Source: Palsa-504 sp963844625 (GTDB lineage Bacteria; Actinomycetota; Actinomycetes; Streptosporangiales; Streptosporangiaceae). From it: a stretch of 64,000 nucleotides of DNA. Location of the stretch: positions 62,001 through 126,000 of the forward strand of contig CAWJPF010000013.1 in the NCBI GenBank assembly GCA_963844625.1. The letters are read 5' to 3'. Both the position numbers and the translations under genes were made by a program. The notes beneath the pieces are model-generated. The model had not been told where the DNA came from and made no database searches. It saw only the letters and a list, made by a program, of their open reading frames with translations. Of the stretch, positions 33,179 through 41,569 are shown piece after piece; positions within the stretch are counted from its first letter, which is position 1, and every line of letters begins with the position of its first letter.

Positions 33179-33240
33179 CGTTCGGCCGAACGGACCCGGG
33201 GTACGAACCCTCGGTCAGGCGCTGTGTCTGGGACAATCGC
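33179..33240. repeat. GTTCGG-family element, copy d
   Basis: Contains the perfect 14-bp palindrome CGTTCGGCCGAACG (33179-33192), then GACCCGGGGTACGAACCC. It ends four bases before the DUF1841 start, so it forms that gene's leader. Confidence 0.6.
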
Positions 33241-33243
33241 GGG

Positions 33244-33846
33244 ATGAGTCCGAAGAGCCGCGGGCGTCCGCCTGGCCGTGGCCGGCGTCCGGCATCAGGC
33301 CGCCGGCCTGCCGGAAAGCCGAAGCGGGCCGGGAGCACATCCGGGTGGGTGGCCGAGGAGGACACCGACTGCTGGTTCGACGAGCCGCTCCCAGGCGACC
33401 GGCGGTCCTGGGCGGTCCCGCCGGGGCATGGCAGCTATCAGGACCTCGACCTTGAGCAACTGGATCCGGACGACGAGGACGAACGCACGTTCCTGCTCGA
33501 GGCGCAGCATCTCGACATGGCGGCGGCGCTCGAGCGTCACGAGGAGATGACGGGCGCCGACGGCGAGCCGTTCAACCCTCAGCTGCACGTCACGCTCCAT
33601 CAGGTGATCGCCAACCAGATCCTGGCCGACGACCCGCCCGAGACATGGCAGACGGTTCAGCGGCTCGCCGGGCTCGGTTACGACTGGCACAACGTGATGC
33701 ACCTGATCATGGGTCCGGTGACCGAGGCCGTCTGGAACGCCCTGGCCGAGAAGCGGTCGTTCGACCGTGCGGATTACCTGCGGCGGCTGGCCGAACTGCC
33801 GGGCGACTGGCCGTCACCGGAGGAACTCGGCCACCCCGGTAGCTGA
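33244..33846 (+). CDS. DUF1841-family protein
   Basis: 200 residues. A basic, glycine-arginine-proline-rich N-terminus (about 1-35) could contact nucleic acid; the DUF1841 domain covers about 85-190, with the characteristic NPQLHVTLHQVIANQILADD (two histidines) and GYDWHNVMHLIMGPV. The latter two histidines plus His in the first motif could bind metal. Function is unknown for the family. Immediately downstream of a GTTCGG element. Confidence 0.75.
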   Translation: MSPKSRGRPPGRGRRPASGRRPAGKPKRAGSTSGWVAEEDTDCWFDEPLPGDRRSWAVPPGHGSYQDLDLEQLDPDDEDERTFLLEAQHLDMAAALERHEEMTGADGEPFNPQLHVTLHQVIANQILADDPPETWQTVQRLAGLGYDWHNVMHLIMGPVTEAVWNALAEKRSFDRADYLRRLAELPGDWPSPEELGHPGS

Positions 33847-33859
33847 TCGCCGCAGACGC

Positions 33860-34408
33860 TCAGAAGACGAAGGGGATCAGCATCTTGGTCGAGCGCTTGT
33901 ACTCCGGATAGGACTCCGGGAATCGGCTGGCCATGAAGCGCTCCTCCGTGATCGCGCTGTAGGTGAAGTACGCCCCGATCAATACGACCGCGACCAGCCA
34001 GTAGAGGCTGACCGCGATCGTCGTGCCGATCATCGCGAGGATGATGCCCGAGTAGATGGGGTGCCGGATGCTCCGGTACGGACCGGTGGTGACGAGTTCC
34101 GGATCGGCCTTCTGGGACATCGGCATGCCCCAGTTCCGGCCGAGGTACACCCTGGCCCAGACGGCCAGCGCCAGCCCCAGCACGAAGACGGCCAAGCCGA
34201 CGCCCTGCAGCCAAGGATCGCTGACGGCCGCATGCCCTTTGAAGACCCTGGCCCGCACCAGCAGCAGGACGACGAGGATGATACCGATCCGGAAGCCGGC
34301 GAACCTGGTCCAGCCCGTCCGGCCGGACTTGACACCGACGGCCGCGGCGAGCCAGTAGATCCAGAAGACCAGCCAGCCGGCGAAGATGACGATATCGACG
34401 ACATGCAT
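33860..34408 (-). CDS. Isoprenylcysteine carboxyl methyltransferase-like membrane protein
   Basis: 182 residues with four or five membrane helices. Conserved ICMT/PEMT region: GRNWGMPMSQKADPELVTTG then PYRSIRHPIYSGIIL, and EERFMASRFPESYPEYKRST near the C-terminus, which bind S-adenosylmethionine in this family. A methyltransferase for a lipid or small molecule is likely; bacterial members are mostly uncharacterised. Convergent with the DUF1841 gene. Confidence 0.82.
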   Translation of the reverse strand: MHVVDIVIFAGWLVFWIYWLAAAVGVKSGRTGWTRFAGFRIGIILVVLLLVRARVFKGHAAVSDPWLQGVGLAVFVLGLALAVWARVYLGRNWGMPMSQKADPELVTTGPYRSIRHPIYSGIILAMIGTTIAVSLYWLVAVVLIGAYFTYSAITEERFMASRFPESYPEYKRSTKMLIPFVF

Positions 34409-34522
34409 AGAGCAACTCCCCGACCATCGTACGACGGCTTGTCATGAAGCCGGGACCAGGACCACCCCGGCTGGCTCCCCGCCGCACTGTCCGACCGCAT
34501 CCATTTCCGCCGACCTATTGAT

Positions 34523-34580
34523 CCCGAACGAACGGTGGTACCAGCTCCGGGACCCCGATCCGCTGACCGTTAGTCAGCGA
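34523..34580. repeat. GTTCGG-family element, divergent copy e
   Basis: CCCGAACGAACGGTGGTACC followed by AGCTCCGGGACCCCG: right arm and GTGGTAC tail of the family. No left arm is visible. Lies between the methyltransferase and the Nudix gene, reaching the latter's stop. Confidence 0.45.
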
Positions 34581-35149
34581 CCGAGCTCGAGCGCATCCAG
34601 AGCACGCAGCAGGTGGGGTTCGAACCGATCGCGGCCTGCATGGCGAAGTTCCGCGGCCGTCCACCACCCGACCTGGGCGAATTCGCGCTGATCCGGATGC
34701 AGGGGCTGCCCGACGCGACCTGCGAGGGCGAACCAGAGGCTGACGTCGACGTGCCGCGTCGTGGGCGGACCCACGGTCTCGGTCATCGTGAGGAAGAATG
34801 GCCTGTCCCGGAACGCCGCGTCGAGTTGCGCCGTGACGCCGAGTTCCTCGACGGCCTCGCGCCGGACGGTGCCGAGCGGATGCTCGCCGGGCTCGACATG
34901 CCCTCCGGTCGGCAGCCACAGGCCGGACAGCCGGTGGTCGCAGAGCAGCACGCTCCCGGCCGGCCGGTCAACGAGCAGGAAGTACGACACCAGATGCGGC
35001 GACGGGGTGAGCGGCTTCTCCCGCCTGAAGATGTCATCGGTCCCGGCGAGCCACGACAACGCGTTCCGGCGGTGCTCCCGTCCGAGGTCATCCGTGGGCT
35101 CGATGCCGGACACCAAGCCGACGATTATCGGCTTCAGGGCGGCCGACAT
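34574..35149 (-). CDS. Nudix hydrolase
   Basis: 191 residues with a full Nudix box, GGHVEPGEHPLGTVRREAVE then ELGV. The N-terminal helical segment (DDLGREHRRNALSWLAGTDDIFR) is typical of a subgroup often found beside regulatory or antibiotic genes. Starts five bases downstream of the DUF2786 stop, on the same strand, so they probably share a transcript. Confidence 0.82.
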   Translation of the reverse strand: MSAALKPIIVGLVSGIEPTDDLGREHRRNALSWLAGTDDIFRREKPLTPSPHLVSYFLLVDRPAGSVLLCDHRLSGLWLPTGGHVEPGEHPLGTVRREAVEELGVTAQLDAAFRDRPFFLTMTETVGPPTTRHVDVSLWFALAGRVGQPLHPDQREFAQVGWWTAAELRHAGRDRFEPHLLRALDALELGR

Positions 35150-35154
35150 GCTGC

Positions 35155-36615
35155 TCAGGCGGAATCGGCGGGGACCTCACGGTGACCGTGCAGCGCCGCC
35201 ATGTCGGCGGCGGCCCGGCCGGAATACCAGCCTTCGGAGTCGCTTACGCGGCCGGCCCGGTGATACGAGACGCTGTCGCCGAACATCTCACCTACCGCGT
35301 CATCGACGGCCTGGTGCCGGGCAGCGAGCACAGGAAGCAAATTCCGGCCTGGCGCCTCGGCCGCCACCTGGCGTTCGGCGTCCCCCGTAGCCCCAGCCAG
35401 CCGCTCTCCGATCCGGATGGCGTAGGACATGAGGAACGACTGGCGGAACGCCCGGGTGCGCGACCGGCCGTAGCGATCCCGCTTCGCCCCGGCCCGCAGC
35501 ATCGCGGTGTTCGCCTGCACGAGCAGCGAGGTGAACAGCAGCTCAACCGCATCGAGATCGGTGGGAAAGCCGATAACCGCCGACATCCCCAGGCTCTTGT
35601 ACCACACGGCACGGCACCGGTTGGCCCTGGCGACCTCCTCGAGCAGCTGTGCCTTCGGCCCTTCGTACGGGTTGTCCACCGGCAGCCGCCGGCTGGCCGG
35701 CTCGTCCTTCCTGCCCGCCTCGGCCGCGAGTAGCGCGTGGTCGATGCTGTACTTTGCCATCAGCTCCTGCGCCCTGGCGGACAGCGCCTCGGCCTCCTCG
35801 GTGAACTCCGTGGATTCCGCCTTCGCGAGGAGGGCACGGATCTTGCCGAGGATCCGCTCGTCGGCGGCCCGCTCCCCGCCAGCCGCGGCACCCGGCCTGG
35901 CCGCGGCACCGGGCCGTACCGTACCGGGCAGCGGGCACAGCCGGGACAGCACCGGCAGGTGGCCGATCGCCAAGAGCAGCTCCACCGCCGTTATCAATGC
36001 GGCCTGCGGACTGTCACCCTTCCGGCCGCGCCACCGGCCGAGGTAAGCGTCGTCACTCCCCCACCACACCTCGGCCCCGAGGGCGGACAGCTGTGCCAGC
36101 CAGCGGTCGTCCACTGTGGCGGCGGCATAGCCGCGCATCTCGTCGGCGATCATGTCGATGGCCATCCGGGCATGCGAGTCACCTTTCTCCCGGCCCGCAT
36201 GGCGCACCAGCTCAGCGGGCTGCCAGCCGTGCCGCCAGGCGCCGGCCACCGAGACGCGCAGGTAACTGACCAGCTCACGGCTGACGGTAGCGTCCCAGCC
36301 GGGTACCTGCTGCTGGCCGGCCAGCGCCTCCACCCACTCCATGAACTGGTCCTGCAGGCCGTGCGCAAGGGCATGCAGGGCCTCCGCCACACCCACGGCT
36401 GCAAGCTCCCGCTGAGACGGCTGCTTTGCCTGGGGCGGCGGCTCATGCCGGATGTCGCGCCGCGTCCCGCGCCCTTGCCGGGGCGGGATGTCATGCCGCT
36501 GGGTCTCCTGTGGCGGTCGCGACGAGCCGGACGGTGATGACGCAGACGGCTGCGCGCGCCGCTGCTTGCGCTCCCTGTCCTGCTTCAGCCGCCGCTGCCG
36601 GCTCGCCTTGCCCAC
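35155..36615 (-). CDS. DUF2786-family protein
   Basis: 486 residues. An Arg/Lys/Gln-rich N-terminus (GKASRQRRLKQDRERKQRRA, about 1-25) leads through a low-complexity linker to a helical middle domain. The DUF2786 signature is RILGKIRALLAKAESTEFTE then EAEALSARAQELMAKYSID (about residues 248-290), followed by a conserved C-terminal domain (NRCRAVWYKSLGMSAVIGFP... RTRAFRQSFLMSYA). Function unknown; some relatives are phage or mobile-element proteins. The GTG start at 36615 has a strong GGGAGGT upstream; the open frame extends 19 codons further without one. Confidence 0.75.
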   Translation of the reverse strand: MGKASRQRRLKQDRERKQRRAQPSASSPSGSSRPPQETQRHDIPPRQGRGTRRDIRHEPPPQAKQPSQRELAAVGVAEALHALAHGLQDQFMEWVEALAGQQQVPGWDATVSRELVSYLRVSVAGAWRHGWQPAELVRHAGREKGDSHARMAIDMIADEMRGYAAATVDDRWLAQLSALGAEVWWGSDDAYLGRWRGRKGDSPQAALITAVELLLAIGHLPVLSRLCPLPGTVRPGAAARPGAAAGGERAADERILGKIRALLAKAESTEFTEEAEALSARAQELMAKYSIDHALLAAEAGRKDEPASRRLPVDNPYEGPKAQLLEEVARANRCRAVWYKSLGMSAVIGFPTDLDAVELLFTSLLVQANTAMLRAGAKRDRYGRSRTRAFRQSFLMSYAIRIGERLAGATGDAERQVAAEAPGRNLLPVLAARHQAVDDAVGEMFGDSVSYHRAGRVSDSEGWYSGRAAADMAALHGHREVPADSA

Positions 36616-36690
36616 GAAGCAGACCTCCCTCGCTTCGACCCTGCGGAAGATCCTGCCACGAGGCACTGACAAACACCGCGAGAGACGCGC

Positions 36691-36759
36691 GTCAGTTTTG
36701 TAGGTGACTGACGGGTAACTTGCTGCCGTCGGCGTTGCGTGGCCGGTCAGGGCCGGGTC
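36691..36759. repeat. 69-bp inverted repeat, left copy
   Basis: Starts GTCAGTTTTGTAGGTGACTG and ends GGTCAGGGCCGGGTC. The reverse complement occurs at 39603-39671 with one mismatch. It overlaps the 3' end of the small minus-strand gene at 36692, so both copies include that gene's last 22 codons and stop. Confidence 0.9.
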
Positions 36760-36892
36760 GGGCGGTGGCTGTCTGGTTGCGCAGTTGCTCCCGGATCTGT
36801 TCCCGCTGGCCTCGCGTCAGCGCAGCGCAGACGGCCGTGAGTGTCTCACCTCGTCGGTACGCTCCCTTCTTGTCCGAAGGCGGGTTCGCCAC
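36692..36892 (-). CDS. Small basic protein of unknown function
   Basis: 66 residues from a GTG start: ANPPSDKKGAYRRGETLTAV, then a helical ALTRGQREQIREQLRNQ and a basic tail ending SKLPVSHLQN. No recognised domain and no clear Shine-Dalgarno. The last third is exactly the sequence carried by the 69-bp inverted repeat, whose other copy at 39603 keeps the same reading frame and TGA, preceded by an in-frame stop. So the repeat appears derived from this gene. Confidence 0.45.
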   Translation of the reverse strand: MANPPSDKKGAYRRGETLTAVCAALTRGQREQIREQLRNQTATARPGPDRPRNADGSKLPVSHLQN

Positions 36893-36903
36893 TGATGCGG
36901 GCG

Positions 36904-36937
36904 GGCCGCGCCTGGGCGCGCCCGGCCGGGCGCGGCC
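36904..36937. terminator. Hairpin 3' of the secreted barrel protein gene
   Basis: Stem GGCCGCGCC (36904-36912) with GGCGCGGCC (36929-36937), 16-base GC-rich loop. Fourteen bases beyond the stop codon of the minus-strand gene at 36952. Confidence 0.5.
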
Positions 36938-36951
36938 TGTTTGACTGACGG

Positions 36952-37431
36952 TTACGGGGTGAGGTGGATGGTGACCGTCGGAGTGTTGCCTGGCACGACA
37001 GTGGCATAGCCCTCGGCGTCCTGGTAGTTTCCGGTGCCTCCGGTGACCGCGAGCCGGAAGGTGCCAGGTCCCGACGGCGTGGAGGTGACCAGCCCGGACA
37101 GGTCGATCTGGCCGTGGGCGAGGACCTCGACGGCCGAGACCAGCTCGTCGGCCGAGCCGGCGCCAAGCCGGGTGACGGTGTAGCTTTCCCCGTCGTGGCC
37201 GATCTGCTTGCCGCCTTGCATGAGCTTGTTGGCGACCAGTTCGACGTAGCCGACGGCGAATCCATGTCCTGATCCGAGGTTGAAGGTCTGGTCGCTGATG
37301 TTGTGCTCCGTGAAGGAGATCGTCGTTGCGGCCGATGCCGGAGCCGCCGCTGCCGTTACCGCCACGGTGGTCCCGCCGATGGCGGCCACGGCGAGCGCCG
37401 CGGCCGCGGTCCGCCTGCGAATGGTGGTCAT
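36952..37431 (-). CDS. Secreted allene-oxide-cyclase-barrel-like protein
   Basis: 159 residues. Signal peptide: MTTIRRRTAAAALAVAAIGG, with cleavage likely after ASA (about residue 34). The mature domain has the alternating-strand pattern of the AOC/dirigent barrel: SFTEHNISDQTFNLGSGHGF, GYVELVANKLMQGGKQIGHD, GTFRLAVTGGTGNYQDAEG and TVTIHLTP. Such small barrels bind hydrophobic ligands or act in stereoselective reactions; the activity here is unknown. Divergent from the two-component system at 37658, which may control it. Confidence 0.75.
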   Translation of the reverse strand: MTTIRRRTAAAALAVAAIGGTTVAVTAAAAPASAATTISFTEHNISDQTFNLGSGHGFAVGYVELVANKLMQGGKQIGHDGESYTVTRLGAGSADELVSAVEVLAHGQIDLSGLVTSTPSGPGTFRLAVTGGTGNYQDAEGYATVVPGNTPTVTIHLTP

Positions 37432-37657
37432 GTCCTGCCTCCTGGTAGAAGTGCCGCGGCCTGGGATGGCCTTGCGGTCTGGCCAGAACGCTACGAATCG
37501 GGGCTGCCGCCGCGCCTCCGGCTGCAGCGGGTTTCTCGGTCCTCTCGCGGGCGGAGCGGGAAGGCGGCCCGGCTCCGCCGCGGGGCGGATGTCAGCCCGC
37601 GCTGCGCTCCGCTGTCAGGGGGAGGCGCCAGCGCGAGGGCGAGCGTATGGTCCAGGC

Positions 37658-38857
37658 ATGAACCGCGTGCTGCGGCTATGGTCGGCCGTTTCCTGGTGGC
37701 TGGTGCCGCTGGCCATCGCCGTCTTCGGCGCGGTCGACCTGGCGCAGAACGGGAGCCTTTCTTCTTCGGGGAGCAACGTGACGTTCCCCGGGCCGGTCGC
37801 GGCGCACGCGGTTTTCCTGCTGCTGGTCACGGTCCCGCTGTGCTGGCGGTTCCGGGCGCCGGCCACGGTCGCGATCGTGGTCACCGTCGCCGCGGCCGCC
37901 TGGGATCTGGTCATGTTCAGCGCGAAGGCCCAGCCTCCCATCGAGCCCTGGCTGGCGATGCTGGTGGCCGTGTTCGCGCTGGCCAGCCGAGTCGACGGCC
38001 GGCGCCTCCGGGTAGCCGCCTCGATCGCCGGCGGCCTGTTCCTCGCTGGGGAGATCAGGGGGGAACTGGCCGGGCAGGGCACCGGGAACGTGCTGCCCGC
38101 CGTGGTGTTCTACGTCCTGATCTTCATGCTCGGGCGGATGGTGCACGCGCACCGGCGGCATGCCTCGGGCCAGCAAGACCGTGCCGAAAGGCTGGAACGC
38201 GAGCAGGAGGCCCTGGCCGCCCGGGCGGTGGCCACCGAACGATCCAGGATCGCCCGCGAACTGCACGACGTCATCGCGCACAGCCTGAGCGTCATCGTGG
38301 TGCAGGCCGCGGCCGAGCGGCGGGTACTCGGGCCGGGCCGCGACTCCACTGCGGAAACACTCGAATCGATCGAGCAGGCCGGGCGGCAGGCCATGACCGA
38401 GCTACGCCGCCTGCTGGGCCTGCTCCGCAAGAGCGACGGCGAGCTGTCCCTGGCACCCCAGCCGGGCCTGGGAGAACTCGGCGACCTGGTGGCCGGGGTC
38501 CGCGAGGCGGGAGTGGAGGTCGACGTGCGTACCGACGGCGACCTGGCCGTCCTGCCCCGCGGGCTGGACCTGACGGCCTACCGGATCGTTCAGGAGTGCC
38601 TGACCAACGTGCTCAAGCACGCCGGCGCGGACCGGGTGGAGGTCTCGCTTCGCTGCCTGGGCCGCTGCCTGGACATCGACGTGACCGACGACGGAACGTC
38701 CGCCCGGGCGCCCTCTCCCGGCGGCTTCGGCCTGGTCGGGATGCGCGAACGGGTATCGGTCTACGGGGGAACGGTGCAAGCCGGCCACCGCGAAGGCGGC
38801 GGGTTCCGGGTTCACGCGAGGCTGCCTGTCGAGGCCGGCGACCAGGCGGGGCCATGA
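37658..38857 (+). CDS. Sensor histidine kinase, NarL/DesK class
   Basis: 399 residues. Four or five N-terminal membrane helices (to about residue 160), then a coiled coil, the HisKA_3 box RIARELHDVIAHSLSVIVVQ with phosphoacceptor His and the adjacent Asp, N-box QECLTNVLKHAG, and G-box GGFGLVGMRERV. Membrane-embedded sensors of this type detect envelope or membrane stress. The start at 37658 (MNRVLRLW) is chosen where membrane-protein coding begins. Its stop overlaps the response regulator start (ATGA). Confidence 0.88.
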   Translation: MNRVLRLWSAVSWWLVPLAIAVFGAVDLAQNGSLSSSGSNVTFPGPVAAHAVFLLLVTVPLCWRFRAPATVAIVVTVAAAAWDLVMFSAKAQPPIEPWLAMLVAVFALASRVDGRRLRVAASIAGGLFLAGEIRGELAGQGTGNVLPAVVFYVLIFMLGRMVHAHRRHASGQQDRAERLEREQEALAARAVATERSRIARELHDVIAHSLSVIVVQAAAERRVLGPGRDSTAETLESIEQAGRQAMTELRRLLGLLRKSDGELSLAPQPGLGELGDLVAGVREAGVEVDVRTDGDLAVLPRGLDLTAYRIVQECLTNVLKHAGADRVEVSLRCLGRCLDIDVTDDGTSARAPSPGGFGLVGMRERVSVYGGTVQAGHREGGGFRVHARLPVEAGDQAGP

Positions 38858-39510
38858 CGATCCGGGTGCTCATCGCCGACGACCAGGAACTTGTCCGGGC
38901 CGGCTTCCGCAAGCTCCTTGACGCGGAGGACACCATGACCGTCGTCGGGGAAGCCGCCGACGGCGCGCAGGCGATAGCCCGGGCCACCGAGCTGGCACCC
39001 GACGTCGTCCTGATGGACATCCGGATGCCGCGTCTGGACGGGATCGAGGCGACCCGCCGGGTGACCCGGTCCACCGGTGTCCAGGTGCTCGTGCTGACCA
39101 CCTACGACCTTGATGAATACGTCTTCGAGGCGCTGCGGGCGGGGGCCAGCGGATTCCTGCTGAAAGACTCCCCGCCCGATACGCTCATCGCGGGCATCGC
39201 CACTGTCGCGCGCGGCGACGCGCTGCTGGCCCCGTCGGTGACCCGGCGGCTGATCACCGAATTCGCCCGGCGGCCTCCCGCGAGCGCGCCGCGCGCACTA
39301 CCCGACCTGACCCCCCGGGAGAGGGAGGTTCTCATCCAGGTCGCCCGCGGCCTGTCCAACCGCGAAATCGCCAGCCAGCTCTTCCTCGGCGAAGCCACCA
39401 TCAAGACCTACGTCGGCAACATCTTGATGAAGCTGGGCTGCCGCGACCGGGTACAGGCCGTCGTCGCCGCCTACGAAGCCGGACTCGTCCAACCCCGCCA
39501 TCACGGCTAA
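38854..39510 (+). CDS. LuxR/NarL-type response regulator
   Basis: 218 residues. Receiver domain with acidic pair DD (9-10), phosphoacceptor Asp in VLMDIRMPRLDG, Thr in LVLTTYD and Lys in LLKDSP; C-terminal GerE helix-turn-helix (LTPREREVLIQVARGLSNRE then IASQLFLGEATIKTYV). Cognate partner of the kinase at 37658 by four-base overlap. The whole pair, with the barrel protein, lies inside the 69-bp inverted repeat. Confidence 0.93.
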   Translation: MTIRVLIADDQELVRAGFRKLLDAEDTMTVVGEAADGAQAIARATELAPDVVLMDIRMPRLDGIEATRRVTRSTGVQVLVLTTYDLDEYVFEALRAGASGFLLKDSPPDTLIAGIATVARGDALLAPSVTRRLITEFARRPPASAPRALPDLTPREREVLIQVARGLSNREIASQLFLGEATIKTYVGNILMKLGCRDRVQAVVAAYEAGLVQPRHHG

Positions 39511-39602
39511 CAGCACCGGCGACCGTGGAAGGGGCAATGATCGACAGCGTCTTGGGTCGAGGGTGTGCGACACGAATTTAGGATGCCGGGGAGTTCTGGC
39601 CT

Positions 39603-39671
39603 GACCCGGCCCTGACCGGCCACGCAATGCCGACGGCAGCAAGTTACCCGTCAGTCACCTACAAAACTGAC
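39603..39671. repeat. 69-bp inverted repeat, right copy
   Basis: Reverse complement of 36691-36759 with one substitution (A at 39628). Encodes a free-standing C-terminal PGPDRPRNADGSKLPVSHLQ + N and TGA on the plus strand. The 227 bases to the next gene contain a second coding scrap. Confidence 0.9.
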
Positions 39672-39775
39672 CCGCACCCCTCCGCGAGAGGCGCTTCCGT
39701 CGGACAGGATGTCCGCGTTCAGTCCGCCGCGGTGGAGGAGATCCTCGATGATGCCGGGCCGGGTTGTCTCTGCCC

Positions 39776-39859
39776 TGGTACTACCAGCACGAACCCCGTC
39801 CGGGCGTCTCGGTGATCGGCGCCCGCCTGCTCGAGCTCGCCTCCGGCGGTCCTGGGTAA
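39776..39859 (+). pseudogene. C-terminal scrap of an unrecognised protein
   Basis: Codons WYYQHEPRPGVSVIGARLLE then LASGGPG and TAA look protein-like, and an upstream piece in another frame (AAVEEILDDAGPG, 39724-39762) may belong to the same decayed gene. No family recognised. Confidence 0.25.
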
Positions 39860-39898
39860 AGGCGCGAACGCCGCCGCCCTGCGAGATAATGACCGGTC

Positions 39899-40234
39899 AT
39901 GGAGTTGTACGGCGAAGAATGGGCGCGCAAGGGCGCGACGCTGAGCGACAAGACCGCTCGAGCGGAGTTCGGGTTAACGCAGGACGAGATCATCGCGGCG
40001 ATCCGCGCGGGCAAGCTCCAGTACCGGCCCGCCGCGATGCACGGGAACCCGTGGCTGCGACTGCTCCGCCGCGAGGTCGAGGATCTCGTCAGCACCCGGC
40101 GTGGTGACCGGTATCTGCGGGAATGGCAGGCACGGACCGAGCTGAAGCGGGTCAACCGCGAGCTGAAACAGCTCCGGGTCCAGCTCGCGGCGCTCGAGGA
40201 AAGGCGGGCCGCACTCCTCTCGGAAACTCGCTGA
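39899..40234 (+). CDS. Small HTH-like protein with C-terminal coiled coil
   Basis: 111 residues. The first half resembles an excisionase/MerR-type winged helix (SDKTARAEFGLTQDEIIAAI, then RAGKLQYRPAAMHGNPWLRL, then LRREVEDLV); the second half is a continuous charged helix (REWQARTELKRVNRELKQLR then VQLAALEERRAALL) suited to coiled-coil dimerisation. A DNA-binding accessory factor is inferred. Three different repeat elements follow within 260 bases. Confidence 0.6.
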   Translation: MELYGEEWARKGATLSDKTARAEFGLTQDEIIAAIRAGKLQYRPAAMHGNPWLRLLRREVEDLVSTRRGDRYLREWQARTELKRVNRELKQLRVQLAALEERRAALLSETR

Positions 40235-40382
40235 GCAAGCCTGATGACCTCGCCTCGTGCCCCGCGGAACCGGGACCGCCCAGGCTGGCTCTCCGCTACC
40301 GGCCGACGCGCCATACAAGTCCGGCGTCCAATTCGCCCTGGACGATCTTGCCCGCAGGCTCCCGAGTGAGATACCGGTCGGG

Positions 40383-40424
40383 CCGAACGGACCGGGGTGC
40401 GAGCCTCCGCGTAAGGCACCCGCT
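40383..40424. repeat. GTTCGG-family element, copy f
   Basis: CCGAACGGACCGGGGTGCG then AGCCTCCGCGTAAGGCACC, the clearest right half of the family; the tail can fold (GTGC...GCAC). It directly abuts the 65-bp direct repeat copy that begins at 40426. Confidence 0.65.
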
Positions 40425-40425
40425 A

Positions 40426-40490
40426 TTCCAAGGCTGCGTTCGTCCCGGGCAACGGCCGCACTTCACCGTCCGGAGCCCTGACAGAACGGG
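40426..40490. repeat. 65-bp direct repeat, copy 1
   Basis: TTCCAAGGCTGCGTTCGTCC ... GGAGCCCTGACAGAACGGG; 63 of 65 bases are identical to 41570-41634. The two copies bracket a 1.1-kb block with one gene and an IS3 scrap. Confidence 0.9.
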
Positions 40491-40620
40491 CCCGAGTTGG
40501 GCCGATTTAGTGCGTACCTGAGTATCTGTGGATGCGGTCAAGCGCGTCGGGGAGGTCAGGCAGGGGATCTGCGGCGGTGATGGTGCAGGTGCCGGTGCGG
40601 AGGGTTGCTATCGTGCGTCT

Positions 40621-41262
40621 ATGGACGACGGGTGGCGCGTCTGCATTGCGTTTGGTGTCCTGCCGCGCAGCCGGCATTCCTTCCGGCAGGCGCTGATCTC
40701 TGCATTGGGCAGCCGCCTCGGCGATCAGGTAGCGGTCAGCTCGAGCCGATGGGGTACCCGGATCTTCTTGTACGCCCCCAGCGCCGGATCGGCTGATGAG
40801 GCCGCACAAGTGGCGCGTGAGGTGCTCGCGCGGCACGACGTCAGCGCGCCCGTCCGGACGGAGTTCTGGAGCCCGCGGGACCAGGAGTGGCGGGATGCGG
40901 CGGACGAGCCGTCCGCCGATCCCGTTGCCGAGCAGCAGGCTCGGCACGAAGCCCGTCAGGAGCGAGAGCGGCAAGCGTCGGTGACGTCCGGCCGCCCCGC
41001 CTGGGAGGTGTGGGTCGAATTGCCGTCACACGACGATGTGGTGAACCTGGCCGGGCATCTTGCCGCCCAGGGATGGCCGGTCCGCCCGCACCGCAGGCAC
41101 CTCATCGTCGGGGCGGACTGCGAAGACGACGCTAAGAGCCTCGCCCAGGAGCTCTCCGGCGACGGCCGCGCTGATGCGGATACGGCCTTCCGGGTCCGGC
41201 GGGTCGATATATATCCATCCTGGACTGACGGTGGCACCGCCTTTGCTGGCGGCGTTCCTTGA
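40621..41262 (+). CDS. Hypothetical protein, 213 residues
   Basis: Begins MDDGWRVCIAFGVLPRSRHS. Two similar alpha-beta halves are suggested: an N-terminal strand-helix-strand (WRVCIAF...SFRQALISALGSRLGDQVA...RIFLYAPSAGSADEAAQVARE) and a C-terminal one (WEVWVELPSHDDVVNLAGHL...RHLIVGADCEDDAKSLAQEL), joined by a charged linker rich in Glu, Gln and Arg (about 112-135). The halves resemble ferredoxin-like repeats, as in SPOR or ACT-type folds, but no family is recognised. The start at 40621 marks the onset of codon bias. Enclosed by the 65-bp direct repeats. Confidence 0.6.
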   Translation: MDDGWRVCIAFGVLPRSRHSFRQALISALGSRLGDQVAVSSSRWGTRIFLYAPSAGSADEAAQVAREVLARHDVSAPVRTEFWSPRDQEWRDAADEPSADPVAEQQARHEARQERERQASVTSGRPAWEVWVELPSHDDVVNLAGHLAAQGWPVRPHRRHLIVGADCEDDAKSLAQELSGDGRADADTAFRVRRVDIYPSWTDGGTAFAGGVP

Positions 41263-41332
41263 TCCAGGTCGTTTGAGAGTCTTGCGGCCCGCGTTGCGGG
41301 CGGGAAGGCTCGACATCAACACGGCTACGAGG

Positions 41333-41383
41333 AACAAGCACACGCCGGAGCAGGTCGTGCGCAAGCTGGCGACCGCTGATCGC
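41333..41383 (+). pseudogene. IS3-family transposase OrfA scrap
   Basis: 17 codons, NKHTPEQVVRKLATADR, match the start of IS3-family OrfA (typically KxHTPEQIVRKLRxADRLL). Nothing of OrfB remains nearby. Confidence 0.5.
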
Positions 41384-41569
41384 GCCCCCCGCGACAAGTA
41401 CACGACCTGGACCGCCGTTGCGCCCGACTTGGTCTTTACCGTCCTGACATACGGCCCCAGCCCGCTCTACGGGCCACCGTTAGTGCGCAATTTCAGCTCT
41501 CCCGACCAGCAAACTAGCAGGTCACCGCGCCGCACCATCGGTTACGCCCGAATCTTGTCCCAAGTCAGG

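Noticed and set aside
37303..38853. Long plus-strand frame continuing into the response regulator (735 codons in total)
   Set aside because: Only the last 218 codons encode a protein; the upstream part is the +1 shadow of the histidine kinase, rich in Arg and Gly.
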